A DNA stretch of 64,000 nt, from assembly GCF_024494655.1 (NCBI RefSeq), contig NZ_JANHDL010000004.1:186001-250000 (forward strand), written 5' to 3'. This DNA is from Halorubrum laminariae. Lineage in GTDB: Archaea > Halobacteriota > Halobacteria > Halobacteriales > Haloferacaceae. The translations under genes were made by a program, and so were the position numbers. The first letter of the stretch is position 1; every line of letters begins with the position of its first letter. Of the stretch, positions 33,948 to 42,425 are shown one piece after another. The notes beneath the pieces are model-generated. The model was not told the DNA's origin. It was given only the letters and a program-made list of their open reading frames with translations, and searched no databases.

Positions 33948-34344
33948 GAACACTGGAAAAACGGTGTGTCCCTATCACCAGGTGGAATCGGGGTGTAGAT
34001 CGGAGTCTGCCTCTATAGAGGCTGTATTAGCTGAATTGTGGAAAAGAACACTGGAAAAACGGTGTGGGGGGTCAATGAATAATGGATGGCTTGAAGAACA
34101 GACGAAATCTGGGGAGGGGGTCTGTGAATAATGGATGTGGAAAAGAACACTGGAAAAACGGTGTGGGGGGTCCGTGAATAATGGACGTGGGAAAGAACAC
34201 TGGAAAAACGGTGTGGTTGCTCTGTGACCCGTTGGCACGATAAACACTGGAAAAACGGTGTGTCGAGAAGCAAAGAACACTGGAAAAACGGTGTGGGGGG
34301 TCTGTGAATAATGGACACAGGAGAGAACACTGGAAAAACGGTGT
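33948..34344. repeat. ORB-like repeat array upstream of orc1 (seven copies)
   Basis: GAACACTGGAAAAACGGTGT occurs at 33948, 34046, 34145, 34195, 34242 (first base changed), 34275 and 34325, all in the same direction. After most copies comes a second motif, a G-run plus TCNRTGAATAATGGA, giving a composite unit of about 50 bases (spacing 50 between 34145 and 34195 and between 34275 and 34325). The array fills the gap between orc1 and the RPA gene. It could be a second Orc1-binding platform or an autoregulatory/incompatibility region. Frames on the minus strand here are products of the repeats and are not genes. Confidence 0.8.
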
Positions 34345-34375
34345 GTCCTCAGAGGTAGAGTGGTGGTTCGAGTGG

Positions 34376-35782
34376 CTAGAAGATCTCTTCGGCGTGGAGC
34401 TCTTCATCTTTGACCGCGCCCCGTACGGTGACTTGTTGACCGAGTCGGAGGTCCTCATCAGTCACGACAGTGTGCTGCTCGTCGTTGGCTTCGAGGGTGG
34501 CAGTTTCCCCGGTTCCGAGTATGGTCCCGGTGACTTCGATCGTCTCCCCGCCTTCGTCCGTGTCTTCGTCGTGATCGTCTGCTGCCGACTCGTCGTTGTC
34601 GTACTCGTTGAGGCCGGTGGCCTGGGAGTTCTTCTCCGTCGGTGCCTCAGTTTCTCGTTTCGGGACGTCGGCCGCCTTCCGGATGATGGTGATACTGGAG
34701 TTCCAGTTGGCCGATCCCTCGGTGCCGCCTTCGAACCCTTCCTGAATCGAGAGGTCGGCTAAGAGCAGTTCGTCCCCGTGTTCGATATTTCTGTCAGCCT
34801 TGTCGCCCCAGAGAGCGACCCGGAGCGACCCGGTGCCGTCCTCGACGACGATGTTGCGGACCGAGCCCTCCGATCCATCGTCGCGAGTGAAGCTGTCCTT
34901 GTCGTAAGCTTCGCTGACGGTCCCAGCGATCGTCACGACCCCGTCGTCGATGTTCTTGATGTCGGTCGTGTTCGGGCGGTACTCGATGATCTCGTCTACC
35001 TCTTCAACGGTAGACCAGCTCCCGGCGTGGAGTTCGAGCTTCTCATCTCGCTCGCGAACGTTCACGTTGGAGACTTTGACCGCTTCGCTGATCTCGAAAT
35101 CGTCGACGACCTCTGCTTTGTCGTCCCACAGTGCGACTTGGATGCGTCCGGTCTCGTCTCCGAGGATGAGGTTTGCGACCTGACCAGTCGATCCATCGTC
35201 GCGGTCGAACGTCTTCAGAGGAGTGGTGTCGAGGAGCAGTCCCGTCACGTCGATGCCGGAGAGGTCGGTGTGGAGATCGTCGATCTGGTAGGTGTCGAAC
35301 GTCCGAATGTCGATCCCGTCATCGGACACTCGCTCGATATCTTTCACGCTGACTTCGAGACCACGATAGCCGTCCTTCGGGTATCCTTTGACTTCGAGGA
35401 CTTCGCCGGCCTCGAGGTTCTGCGCTGCTGCCTTGGCCATCCCGTCCCACAACGCGAGCGTGACGTGCCCGGTCTCGTCTCCAACCTCAACGTTACAGAC
35501 CTGTCCCTGGGAAGATTCCCCGTCTTCGTCTTCACGTTCGAAGGTCCGGAGCTGGCCGACTGATGTGACTTTCGCCGTGAATTCGGCGCTGTCCATCGCC
35601 GTCGTGAGGCTCTCGATGCTCTCGACTTTTCCCTGATCGAAGTCCTGAGAGACGAGGATGGCGGCGGCGTGTTCGTCGACGAGGCCGCTCATTTCGTCTA
35701 CCTTGTTCTCGACCAGTTCCTCGAACTCACTGAAGGGGATTTCCGTGTTGAGTTCATCGAATACGTCTCTAACACCACTCAT
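34376..35782 (-). CDS. rpa: RPA-like single-stranded DNA-binding protein
   Basis: A 468-residue protein from ATG 35782 (MSGVRDVFDELNTEIPF), which lies about 9 bases from the predicted transcription start. It has three clear OB folds in tandem, each with 'F-x-R-D-D-G-x-x-G-x-V-x-N-[IL]' and 'DETGxxxxALW': about residues 70-165, 175-270 and 280-375. A weaker, smaller fourth barrel closes the protein ('IEVTGTILGTGETATLEAN'). An acidic disordered linker precedes it. RPA coats single-stranded DNA in replication and repair. It is next to orc1 and the repeat array, so it belongs to the replication core of this replicon. Confidence 0.9.
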   Translation of the reverse strand: MSGVRDVFDELNTEIPFSEFEELVENKVDEMSGLVDEHAAAILVSQDFDQGKVESIESLTTAMDSAEFTAKVTSVGQLRTFEREDEDGESSQGQVCNVEVGDETGHVTLALWDGMAKAAAQNLEAGEVLEVKGYPKDGYRGLEVSVKDIERVSDDGIDIRTFDTYQIDDLHTDLSGIDVTGLLLDTTPLKTFDRDDGSTGQVANLILGDETGRIQVALWDDKAEVVDDFEISEAVKVSNVNVRERDEKLELHAGSWSTVEEVDEIIEYRPNTTDIKNIDDGVVTIAGTVSEAYDKDSFTRDDGSEGSVRNIVVEDGTGSLRVALWGDKADRNIEHGDELLLADLSIQEGFEGGTEGSANWNSSITIIRKAADVPKRETEAPTEKNSQATGLNEYDNDESAADDHDEDTDEGGETIEVTGTILGTGETATLEANDEQHTVVTDEDLRLGQQVTVRGAVKDEELHAEEIF

Positions 35783-35810
35783 ACTAATACTCACTCTGGA
35801 CTCACCCGGT

Positions 35811-35823
35811 GGCTAAAAATATA
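35811..35823 (-). promoter_or_regulatory. TATA box of the RPA gene
   Basis: On the minus strand TATATTTTTAGCC, centred about 35 bases upstream of the ATG at 35782. A variant of the TTTATAGCC promoter group. Confidence 0.45.
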
Positions 35824-35897
35824 CTCCTCAAACCCCCCACCCACCCCCCGAAATAGCATATAGTGATATGCCATATACGGCAAAGACGGATCGCCCG

Positions 35898-36407
35898 TCA
35901 GTTACAGAGACAGACTCCCCCTTCCCGAATCTGGTTCACACTGAATTCGTGGACTGCGAGAGCAAGTTCGGCCATTGCGTCTGCCTGCTCTTCTGTCGGT
36001 CTCCCGCCTCCGTAGTAGCTCTCTGTTCGGTTCTCGCTATACAGATCCTCCATGTCTTCTGCCGTTTCTTGGGTGAACAGACCAATCTCGTGTGCGCGTC
36101 TGTAACTGAACTCGTGATCTTGGAAGTCCTCAAGATCATCGTCCGACATCGCGAGCGCGTACGCTTCGATGGATCTCTCTATGGTTCCAAAGCTCACCTC
36201 GATGATCGCTGTGTAGTAGTCTCCCTCCGTCTGAAGGGTGTTTGTCACCTCAATGAGCCGGCACGCTTTCGTCAGCTGGGTCTTCCAGTCCTCGTCGGCA
36301 CTAATCCCGTCCTCGAACTCTGCTCGACCACGGCCTATCAGCTCGAAGGCGTCTTGTGCCCGTTCTAGGGCATCGAGGATGTCACCTGGGTCAGACCGCT
36401 CACTCAT
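35898..36407 (-). CDS. HEPN-fold protein of a HEPN/MNT toxin-antitoxin pair
   Basis: Start ATG 36407 overlaps the end of the MNT gene by 8 bases (ATGAGTGA), fixing the start. The 169-residue protein is all-helical, with a HEPN-type layout: 'DILDALERAQDAFELIG', 'TKACRLIEVTNTLQTEG', 'TIERSIEAYALAMSDDD' and a final helix 'AMAELALAVHEFSV'. The position of the usual RNase motif R-x4-6-H is taken by 'NRTESYY', so the histidine is replaced by Tyr. This may be a haloarchaeal variant or an inactive form. In other HEPN/MNT pairs the HEPN protein is the RNase toxin and MNT silences it by nucleotidylation. Confidence 0.65.
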   Translation of the reverse strand: MSERSDPGDILDALERAQDAFELIGRGRAEFEDGISADEDWKTQLTKACRLIEVTNTLQTEGDYYTAIIEVSFGTIERSIEAYALAMSDDDLEDFQDHEFSYRRAHEIGLFTQETAEDMEDLYSENRTESYYGGGRPTEEQADAMAELALAVHEFSVNQIREGGVCLCN

Positions 36408-37095
36408 CGCTACCACCCTCCTCGAGAAGGAGCTTTTCGACCGTCTCAAACTGGTTAGTGCTGTAGATCGGGATACCTGAAACAACAATTTCCCGGATGT
36501 CGTCGGTATACGTGGGAATCGCTTGGACCGCTTCAACGTCGATGTCGTACGCATACCTGTTGCCGTCGAACTCGGCGTCTTCGAGGTCGCGACCAACAGC
36601 GTTCGCCTCCCGCTGGTTTGGGGCTCGTTCGTTCGTCGTGAGCACCCAGAGGTCGATGTCGCTGCGCCGATCGGCTTCGCCACGCGCCACGCTTCCGTAC
36701 AGGACGATCCCGATGACGCCGTTGAGACGGTCAGTGAGTTCGTCGACGGCGGCCTTCACGGGCTTGTGGAACTCTGGTTGCGGTATTCGGAGGAGCGGGT
36801 CGTCCGGCACAGCAAGTCGCTCTCGGTTGATCTGAACGAGCCGCTGGTTGTTATCAGGATGTTCAACCACTAATCCGTTCTTGACGAGGGTGTTGACCGC
36901 TCTCCGAACCGTCTGTTGGGAATGGCCAATCTGGTCAGCCACCTCGCGCTGTGAGAACTGCTTGAATCGGTGGTTCGTTAAAAATAGCAAGATGTCGTTC
37001 GTTGCCTTGCTTTTGAATAAATCCGCGTCTGAGGCGGGTATTGGAACGGATATGGACACACCCTGTTCGGGGCTCGATTCCGTCTCATGGCTCAT
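36400..37095 (-). CDS. MNT nucleotidyltransferase fused to an N-terminal winged helix
   Basis: A 231-residue protein. Residues 30-95 are a winged helix-turn-helix ('FSQREVADQIGHSQQTVRR', 'TLVKNGLVVEH'). Residues 115-215 are a minimal nucleotidyltransferase with 'YGSVARGEADRRSDIDLWV': Gly-Ser at 134-135 and the metal ligands at Asp146 and Asp148. MNT antitoxins add AMP to HEPN toxins; the fused DNA-binding domain could let it repress its own operon. It is the first gene of the pair. The fusion of a regulator to the antitoxin is common in haloarchaeal versions. Confidence 0.8.
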   Translation of the reverse strand: MSHETESSPEQGVSISVPIPASDADLFKSKATNDILLFLTNHRFKQFSQREVADQIGHSQQTVRRAVNTLVKNGLVVEHPDNNQRLVQINRERLAVPDDPLLRIPQPEFHKPVKAAVDELTDRLNGVIGIVLYGSVARGEADRRSDIDLWVLTTNERAPNQREANAVGRDLEDAEFDGNRYAYDIDVEAVQAIPTYTDDIREIVVSGIPIYSTNQFETVEKLLLEEGGSDE

Positions 37096-37170
37096 GTGCC
37101 ATGCTACGGCTCACTACTATATAAAGTTTATATGGAAATGCGGGCTGTACTTATGAGCTATCGAATCCAG

Positions 37171-38397
37171 CTATCCGTCGATGTCTTCGATCGCCTCGGC
37201 AGCGGCATCGCCGAGCTCGCCTGCTTCGATGTGCGAGTACCGTTTCCGAACCATCTCCTCGGAGTTGTCTAGATATCGAGCAGCGACCGTGTAGCCGAAT
37301 GCTCGCACTAGGACTTCTCCCATCCCCCGACGCCCCCCGTGTGGCGCGAGATACTCGTGTTTTGAATGCTCGACGTCTACGTCACTGTCCTCAGTGATCC
37401 GTTTCAGCGCACCGCGAGCGCCGTCTGTCGTGATCGAGGGGACGCGGATGTTCTTTGAGAGAGCGAGGAAGATGTCGTAGTCACTGTCCTCACGGAGAGT
37501 GGAGATTTCCTCCTCGTCGAGCCCTCTATTCGCCAATTCCTCTTTGACCTGCTTCGAGACAGTCGCGAAGTGGAGGGTTGGAAACACCGCCCACTGGTCA
37601 GAGGGAGGATCGAGACGCCGTTTGTAGAGGCGTAGTGGTTCGATAACGGGATCTGGGAGGCTCGCGCTGTCCCATGACTGCTTCTTCCGGTAGACGTCGA
37701 TACTCCCGTCGCTGAGGCTAACGTCCTCCCAGCGGACTCCTCGACGGCGGGGGTCGCTCCCATCACGGACTAACTCACCAATGCGAATCGCGGTATAGGC
37801 GACGAGATAGACAAGTGCGCGATCGCGAGCTGCTCGGAGAGCATCGTAGCGGGCGCGAGCTTTCGCATCGGGATCATCGGCTGGGACTTCTGAAAGCCTC
37901 TCGCTCGCCTCGTAGGCGGCGTCGTCGACGTACTGGGTGAGAGCGTGTCGCTGGTCGGATGTCCACGCTTGTTGATCACCGGGTCTCCGGCCGTCGTCAT
38001 CGGGCAAGGGGGCTGTCGCGCTCGCTCGCTGCGCGAAGTGCGTATCGAGGTACCCTTCGGTGACGCACCAACCACACCACGCTGAGAGGTAAGCGTAGTA
38101 GGTCTGGACAGTGTTTTGCTTGAGACCGCGGTCACTCGTCAAGTGACGGGCGTACTCGCGGAACACGGTTTCGGAGAGGTCGTCGAACCTCGGGTCGCGA
38201 TCGGCGTCGTCGGGGACAATCCCGGTCCACTCATCGGGGCCTCGCTCGCCAGCTGCCCACTCAACGAACCGTTCTAACTCTCGCTTGCTGTTTCGCCGGT
38301 AGTGGCCCCCGCTGCTGCCTCGACCCTTCCCGATATCCTGAAAGTAGCGAGTGAACGTCCCGTCAAGGCTGCCCCCAGCTCCTGAGTCACTAAGCAT
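37171..38397 (-). CDS. Tyrosine recombinase / integrase
   Basis: A 408-residue protein with a SAM-like N-terminal core-binding domain (residues ~15-130, 'LERFVEWAAG', 'VFREYARHLTSDRGLKQNTV') and a catalytic domain carrying Arg205 ('AIRIGELVRDG'), a beta-hairpin lysine near 238-239 ('YRKKQ'), the H-x-x-R pair at 353-356 ('PHGGRRGMGEVL') and the nucleophile Tyr387 ('VRKRYSHIEAGEL'). Integrases of this type insert or resolve mobile elements or plasmid dimers. Its ATG overlaps the small upstream frame by 8 bases (ATGCTTAG). No attachment site could be identified nearby. Confidence 0.88.
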   Translation of the reverse strand: MLSDSGAGGSLDGTFTRYFQDIGKGRGSSGGHYRRNSKRELERFVEWAAGERGPDEWTGIVPDDADRDPRFDDLSETVFREYARHLTSDRGLKQNTVQTYYAYLSAWCGWCVTEGYLDTHFAQRASATAPLPDDDGRRPGDQQAWTSDQRHALTQYVDDAAYEASERLSEVPADDPDAKARARYDALRAARDRALVYLVAYTAIRIGELVRDGSDPRRRGVRWEDVSLSDGSIDVYRKKQSWDSASLPDPVIEPLRLYKRRLDPPSDQWAVFPTLHFATVSKQVKEELANRGLDEEEISTLREDSDYDIFLALSKNIRVPSITTDGARGALKRITEDSDVDVEHSKHEYLAPHGGRRGMGEVLVRAFGYTVAARYLDNSEEMVRKRYSHIEAGELGDAAAEAIEDIDG

Positions 38398-38653
38398 CCC
38401 GGATCACCGCCGGGGTAGCTTCTCGGTCGAAATCCGGGGGTAGAGGCCTGTTCTCTTTGGAGATCACGTTTCGTGCTTGTGTGACGGCGTCGGGGTACTT
38501 CAAACTACTTCTGATTATCCAAGTAATCATAAGTAGTGCTCTATTCACCAATTCCGGCGAAATCACCCCGCACAGGCTGTGTGAGCTAACAAACACATCT
38601 TTTAAAGTGTATTTCGCTATACAGAATATCTCCTCTGGAGTTGCGAATACCAT
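38390..38653 (-). CDS. Small protein coupled to the integrase (87 aa)
   Basis: An 87-residue frame from ATG 38653 whose stop lies inside the integrase start (8-base overlap), an arrangement that normally marks translational coupling. The sequence is helical and neutral ('VNRALLMITWIIRSSLKY', 'DAVTQARNVISKEN') with three Cys; it has no recognised domain. It could be an excision-control protein, but the non-acidic composition lowers confidence that it is a real gene. Confidence 0.35.
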   Translation of the reverse strand: MVFATPEEIFCIAKYTLKDVFVSSHSLCGVISPELVNRALLMITWIIRSSLKYPDAVTQARNVISKENRPLPPDFDREATPAVIRDA

Positions 38654-38828
38654 CAATCCTATGCACGGGTCGGCGGCTGAACGCGGCGTGACTAGCGGAT
38701 CAAGAACCGAGTGACCTACGCTCAGCGGTCACTCACCGGAGTGAGTGGCCAGCTGGTCGCGGTTCGAGCCGGAATTTCAGCTGTCGGGACAGCGATGCCT
38801 CTCGGAAGGGGCGAGCACGGAACGAACT

Positions 38829-40601
38829 CTATATCAATGTGACCAGCCTCCGTCGAAGGAAGCCACGAAACCGCGGGGCGATCACCCGCGGTTTCGTGCG
38901 GAACTCGACGATACCGAGCGATCGTTGAACGAGGAGATCGACCAGCAACCACATGTCGTACAGCAGCATCGCGAACCCGAAGTGGAACAACCGCACCCCG
39001 TACTCTCGGGAGGTCGTCCACGGGGCGAACTGCTTGATCCCGCCATAGGCATTCTCTATTCCGCCACGGCGAGTGTAGCGTTTGATCCGGCGACGCGTCG
39101 ACCGACGGTCCAGACGAATCTCGTCGTTCACGTCGAGATTCGTCAGGAACACCTGGGTCTGGTCACGATCCTCGTCCGGCGGGAGGGCGACAAGCGTCGT
39201 TTCGGCTCGCTTTCTGACGCCACCGCTGTCTTTGACTGGCCCGTAGATCCCGTACTCGTCTCGGACCGTCACCTGCTTCTGACCGTCCACGTCCTCGTTC
39301 ATGCGCGCGATGAACCGCTTGATGCGGTCATCGCGCGCGGCTGGGATCACGTAGAACAGGTCCCGTTCTTCGAGCGCGGCAACGACGTCTGTGGCGTGAA
39401 ACTCTCTATCGGCGAACACCCGACGGATACGCAGGTTTGCCCGCGCTTCGACGATGTCGACGAGTCGGCGGACGACGCCGCCGACTCGATAGGATCTCTC
39501 CTCGCCAGCGTACGCGTCCGGGTCGTGATCGTCGGCATCACCGATCGGCAGCATCGCCGCCGTGAACAGGACGTTGTCGCCGACGATGCTCGCTGTCGCA
39601 ACCTTGTGACACCAGTCGTAGGACTTGTCTTCGGGCGCTCCTTGGACCCGCACGAGTTCCTCCCGCTCGCCGTAGTACGCGATGTAGGTCATGTCGATTG
39701 CGAGCATCGCTGGCTGTTCGAACTCGACGTAGGGCTTGGCCCGCGTCAAGACGCGGGCCGCGCCCCGGTTGATCATCTCCGTGATTTCTTCGATGTCCAG
39801 GGTTTTGATCGCCTCCAGCAGCGTTTCACCGGTCGGACCGTCCGCGAAGAACGGGTCGTCGAGGTCCGGGTCTGGATTGACGTAATCGCCGTAGGTTTCG
39901 GCACCGCCGTTGGCGGCGGTGCCTGTAACCCCGAGGAGGGTCTCCAAGAGGAGTAACTCCTTGTCGGCGTAGATCGCGTCCTCGGAGCGGTCAAAGTCGA
40001 ACGCCGGGAACACGACCGTGGTGAGTTCATCCAGCACTTCGCGGGTCTTGCCACGGATCAGCCGGTTGACCGTGCGCTTCGAGGAGCCAGTTGGCTCCGT
40101 CGAAGCGCTGTCCTGGTTGGGCGCTCCAATCGGACTGCCGCGACGAGCAGCAAGCGTCCGAATCTGGCGACAACTCACCTCGATCGTCCGTTCTATCTCC
40201 CCGAATCGGTTGTTTCGTGCTCGCGAGAGAGTACTTTGGTCTGGAACATCTTCTGGGTCAAACCCAAGTATTGCGGCCGTGTCTGGATCCGTTTCGAGCG
40301 TCCGATGCACGGCGGCATCGGACGCGTCGGTGAGTTCTGCCAATAATATTGCCCGAAGCATCGGTTCGAACGGTTTGGCGTCGTGCCACTCTGGGTAGGG
40401 GTCGTCTCGTGCATACGTCGTGAGGTCGAGGTGGCCGACCACCTCGACCGCTGTCGTTGTCTCATCGAGAATTTCATCCGCTTGCTGTGTCAGTATCCCC
40501 CACCCACCAGACAAGGGATCAACATCTGCAAGTCTGTCATCTGTCTGTGGGTCGGCGCTGCCCTTGGCAGCTCCGACCCCATTTGAGTCGTCGTGGACCA
40601 T
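38829..40601 (-). CDS. DDE transposase (590 aa)
   Basis: A large DDE transposase. The N-terminal part has a helical DNA-binding region ('AVHRTLETDPDTAAILGFD', 'DQSTLSRARNNRF'). The catalytic core has Asp in 'MLAIDMTYIAYYG', Asp in 'IRRVFADREFHA' and Glu in 'TRRGGIENAYGGIK', which is the D-D-E order of the IS4/IS5-type superfamily. I cannot name the IS element. The frame is intact. I looked for terminal inverted repeats in the 170 bases to the left and 60 to the right and found none that I trust, so element ends are not given. Confidence 0.85.
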   Translation of the reverse strand: MVHDDSNGVGAAKGSADPQTDDRLADVDPLSGGWGILTQQADEILDETTTAVEVVGHLDLTTYARDDPYPEWHDAKPFEPMLRAILLAELTDASDAAVHRTLETDPDTAAILGFDPEDVPDQSTLSRARNNRFGEIERTIEVSCRQIRTLAARRGSPIGAPNQDSASTEPTGSSKRTVNRLIRGKTREVLDELTTVVFPAFDFDRSEDAIYADKELLLLETLLGVTGTAANGGAETYGDYVNPDPDLDDPFFADGPTGETLLEAIKTLDIEEITEMINRGAARVLTRAKPYVEFEQPAMLAIDMTYIAYYGEREELVRVQGAPEDKSYDWCHKVATASIVGDNVLFTAAMLPIGDADDHDPDAYAGEERSYRVGGVVRRLVDIVEARANLRIRRVFADREFHATDVVAALEERDLFYVIPAARDDRIKRFIARMNEDVDGQKQVTVRDEYGIYGPVKDSGGVRKRAETTLVALPPDEDRDQTQVFLTNLDVNDEIRLDRRSTRRRIKRYTRRGGIENAYGGIKQFAPWTTSREYGVRLFHFGFAMLLYDMWLLVDLLVQRSLGIVEFRTKPRVIAPRFRGFLRRRLVTLI

Positions 40602-40663
40602 CTCTGTGGACAGATCGTCTCACAGAACGGGAAGATTAAGCGAAGACGAGCAGGAGTACAGGT

Positions 40664-40972
40664 ATGGAAGACGATCCCCCAGTCATGGAGTCACTCCCGA
40701 AGCAACCGCTCACGGAAGCCAACATCAAAGAAATCGGTGAGAGCGATGCAGTGGTCGGTGCAATGTCGTTCCCGGGTGAACAGGAAGTCCGTGGCTTCGT
40801 CCTCGAACACGAGGACTCATTCACCGTCCTCGTGTTCGATCATCGGACAGAAACCTGGCGCAAGCTGAATCAGTACGATAAAGACGAGATCTCTGTGCAA
40901 ACAGCCATACAATGGGCTGTCGACGACCGTACAGAGTGGTTTGCGGACACTGGCCGTCTCTCCGAACTGTAG
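40664..40972 (+). CDS. Hypothetical acidic protein (102 aa), SLPxxPL family
   Basis: A 102-residue acidic protein. It begins 'MESLPKQPLTEANIKEIG' (after six residues), has strands 'EVRGFVLEHED' and 'SFTVLVFDHRTETWRKLNQ', and ends in a helix. The pattern S-L-P-x-x-P-L and the 'T-W-x-K-x-x-Q' strand are shared with the protein at 59362, suggesting a small family inside this replicon. No function is known to me. The upstream 62 bases separate it from the divergent transposase gene. Confidence 0.55.
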   Translation: MEDDPPVMESLPKQPLTEANIKEIGESDAVVGAMSFPGEQEVRGFVLEHEDSFTVLVFDHRTETWRKLNQYDKDEISVQTAIQWAVDDRTEWFADTGRLSEL

Positions 40973-41005
40973 GGTTTATGATCGGATCTTCTCATTGTAT
41001 CGCGA

Positions 41006-41026
41006 GTCGGGGTCGCTGACCCCGAC
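41006..41026. terminator. GC-rich hairpin downstream of the 40664 gene
   Basis: A perfect stem, GTCGGGGTC-GCT-GACCCCGAC, 34 bases after the stop at 40972. It is a strong hairpin without a following T-run, so as an archaeal terminator it is uncertain. The other 300 bases up to 41314 hold no gene that I can support. Confidence 0.3.
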
Positions 41027-41270
41027 CCGCTCACGTGGCCTTCGCGAGTGGTTCTCTGGGAACGGGCTCGATCCAATCCCGTGCATAGATTCTGTCGTTC
41101 GCAACTCCAGTCTCCTCGATTTTTTTCACAGATTCGGCGTTTGGATTTCTACAAACCACCAACCAGACGACAGATGGTGCGTCTCGCAATTGGCCTGATT
41201 GCCAACAGGCGCTTCGGAGGATGCCGTACAGCGTGGTTGATTCTCAGCGTCTCACCTTCCCAAACAGTTA

Positions 41271-41300
41271 TCACCTACAATCGCCTACAGTCAACTACAA
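41271..41300 (+). promoter_or_regulatory. Three tandem 10-bp operator repeats
   Basis: TCACCTACAA, TCGCCTACAG and TCAACTACAA follow each other without gap, 13 bases before the ATG at 41314. The exact 10-base period puts each copy on the same face of the helix. This is what one expects of a cooperative binding site for the winged-helix protein encoded just downstream. Confidence 0.5.
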
Positions 41301-41313
41301 AGAGGCTTCCACC

Positions 41314-41766
41314 ATGCCTGTCGACCTTCGAACTCACGACCCATCCGACGACGTCCATATCAACCCGCGTACGAACAAGGCTGCTATTATCCGCGTCCTC
41401 TATACGAATCCCAACTACGGGTTCACCCCCTCTGAGATCCACAACCGACTTGATGACATCCCAAAGGGAAGTATCACGGGCACGCTCACCCGTCTTCTCA
41501 ACGACGGCGACATCGGCAAGACCGCTGACGGCTACTACCACGCCCTCAAGGGCCGTGATGACCTCCGGCGATTCGCCCGCGGCCTCGTTCAAGTCCAGGC
41601 TCTTACCGACCGCTACGACGATGACTTCACTCCTGACGATATCGAACAAACGGACGACCACCCCACGAGCGACGCACACTCCGAGACCAGACAGCACAGC
41701 GGTGCCGATGAAGAACCTGTACCCGAAGACTGGATTGAGAGCGTCGACGACTCCGAGCAGGCGTAG
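41314..41766 (+). CDS. Winged-helix antitoxin of a PemK/MazF pair
   Basis: Start ATG 41314 (MPVDLRTHDPSDDV), just after the three operator repeats. The 150-residue protein has a winged helix at residues 20-80 ('NKAAIIRVLYTNPNYGF', 'PSEIHNRLDDIPKGSITGT', 'LTRLLNDGDIGKT', 'GYYHAL'), a helical stretch and a disordered acidic tail of about 45 residues. The tail is typical of antitoxins that wrap around a MazF-fold toxin. The toxin gene follows after 9 bases. It probably represses its own promoter. Confidence 0.7.
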   Translation: MPVDLRTHDPSDDVHINPRTNKAAIIRVLYTNPNYGFTPSEIHNRLDDIPKGSITGTLTRLLNDGDIGKTADGYYHALKGRDDLRRFARGLVQVQALTDRYDDDFTPDDIEQTDDHPTSDAHSETRQHSGADEEPVPEDWIESVDDSEQA

Positions 41767-41775
41767 CGACTTGAT

Positions 41776-42141
41776 ATGACATGGTATTTTCAGGGCAGTC
41801 TCGTCTTTGCGGTTGACCCGACGGGAGCTCATACGAACCCACGGCCTGTCGTTGTTATCTCAGATGCTGACCGGCCCTACCTGGAAGAGGAAGCAACTGT
41901 TGTTTGTCTCGGCACGAAGGCCGACGAGCGGTACAAGCACTCAACGCCTGTTCTCCCGAACGATGTCATCAACAATGCCCACCTCAAGAAGACTACGTAC
42001 GTCCTCCCGTGGGCGATCTACACGATCTCTCTCTCCAGTATAGACGATACTCTTCCACGGGGACGACTCACCGACGAAGGTATGGACCTCATCTCAGACG
42101 CTGTCGACAATATGATTCGACCGTGTCCGCCGTCAACGTGA
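41776..42141 (+). CDS. PemK/MazF-family toxin
   Basis: A 121-residue protein with the PemK/MazF SH3-like barrel: 'GSLVFAVDPTGAHTNPRPVVVISDADRP' in its start (written in parts: 'GSLVFAVDP', 'NPRPVVVISD'), then 'ATVVCLGTKADERY', 'HLKKTTYVLPWAIYTI' and 'GRLTDEGMDLISDAVDNMI'. MazF-type toxins cut RNA at short motifs and slow growth when the antitoxin is lost. The gene is 9 bases behind the winged-helix gene, the normal antitoxin-toxin order. Stabilises the replicon or acts in defence. Confidence 0.8.
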   Translation: MTWYFQGSLVFAVDPTGAHTNPRPVVVISDADRPYLEEEATVVCLGTKADERYKHSTPVLPNDVINNAHLKKTTYVLPWAIYTISLSSIDDTLPRGRLTDEGMDLISDAVDNMIRPCPPST

Positions 42142-42425
42142 AAAGCCGTATCGTCTACCTGACATTTATCGTGGATTTCGGGGAGAAACGTCGAGTGAAT
42201 TACATATCTATTCACCAGTTCTGTTACCAGCTCTTCCTTAGAACAGTCTCTAAGTTCTTTTGACATAGCAAATAATTAATGTATCTTTATTGGTAATAGT
42301 CTTTTCGTCGGTTGAGAGATTTTGCGAAATTTGAGGCGAGTTTGGAGGGTCGAGGGGTAGGGTAGATGGGTCTATTCGGCGTTGAGTTTCAGAAAATACA
42401 GGATAATCCGAAACGCCTACTCTAT

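Noticed and set aside
33948..34344. CRISPR array
   Set aside because: Spacing is irregular, the intervals are themselves repeated, no cas genes are nearby, and the repeats flank orc1 genes on both strands as origin elements do.
33975..34458. Three overlapping minus-strand frames rich in 'TPFFQCS' or 'HRFSSVL' repeats
   Set aside because: They are translations of the ORB-like repeat array in three frames, not genes.
42018..42266. Minus-strand frame starting MSKELRDCSKEELVTELVNR
   Set aside because: The beginning looks gene-like, but the second half is a shadow of the PemK toxin gene (124-base overlap). It could be a gene remnant cut by the toxin-antitoxin insertion; evidence is too thin for a call.
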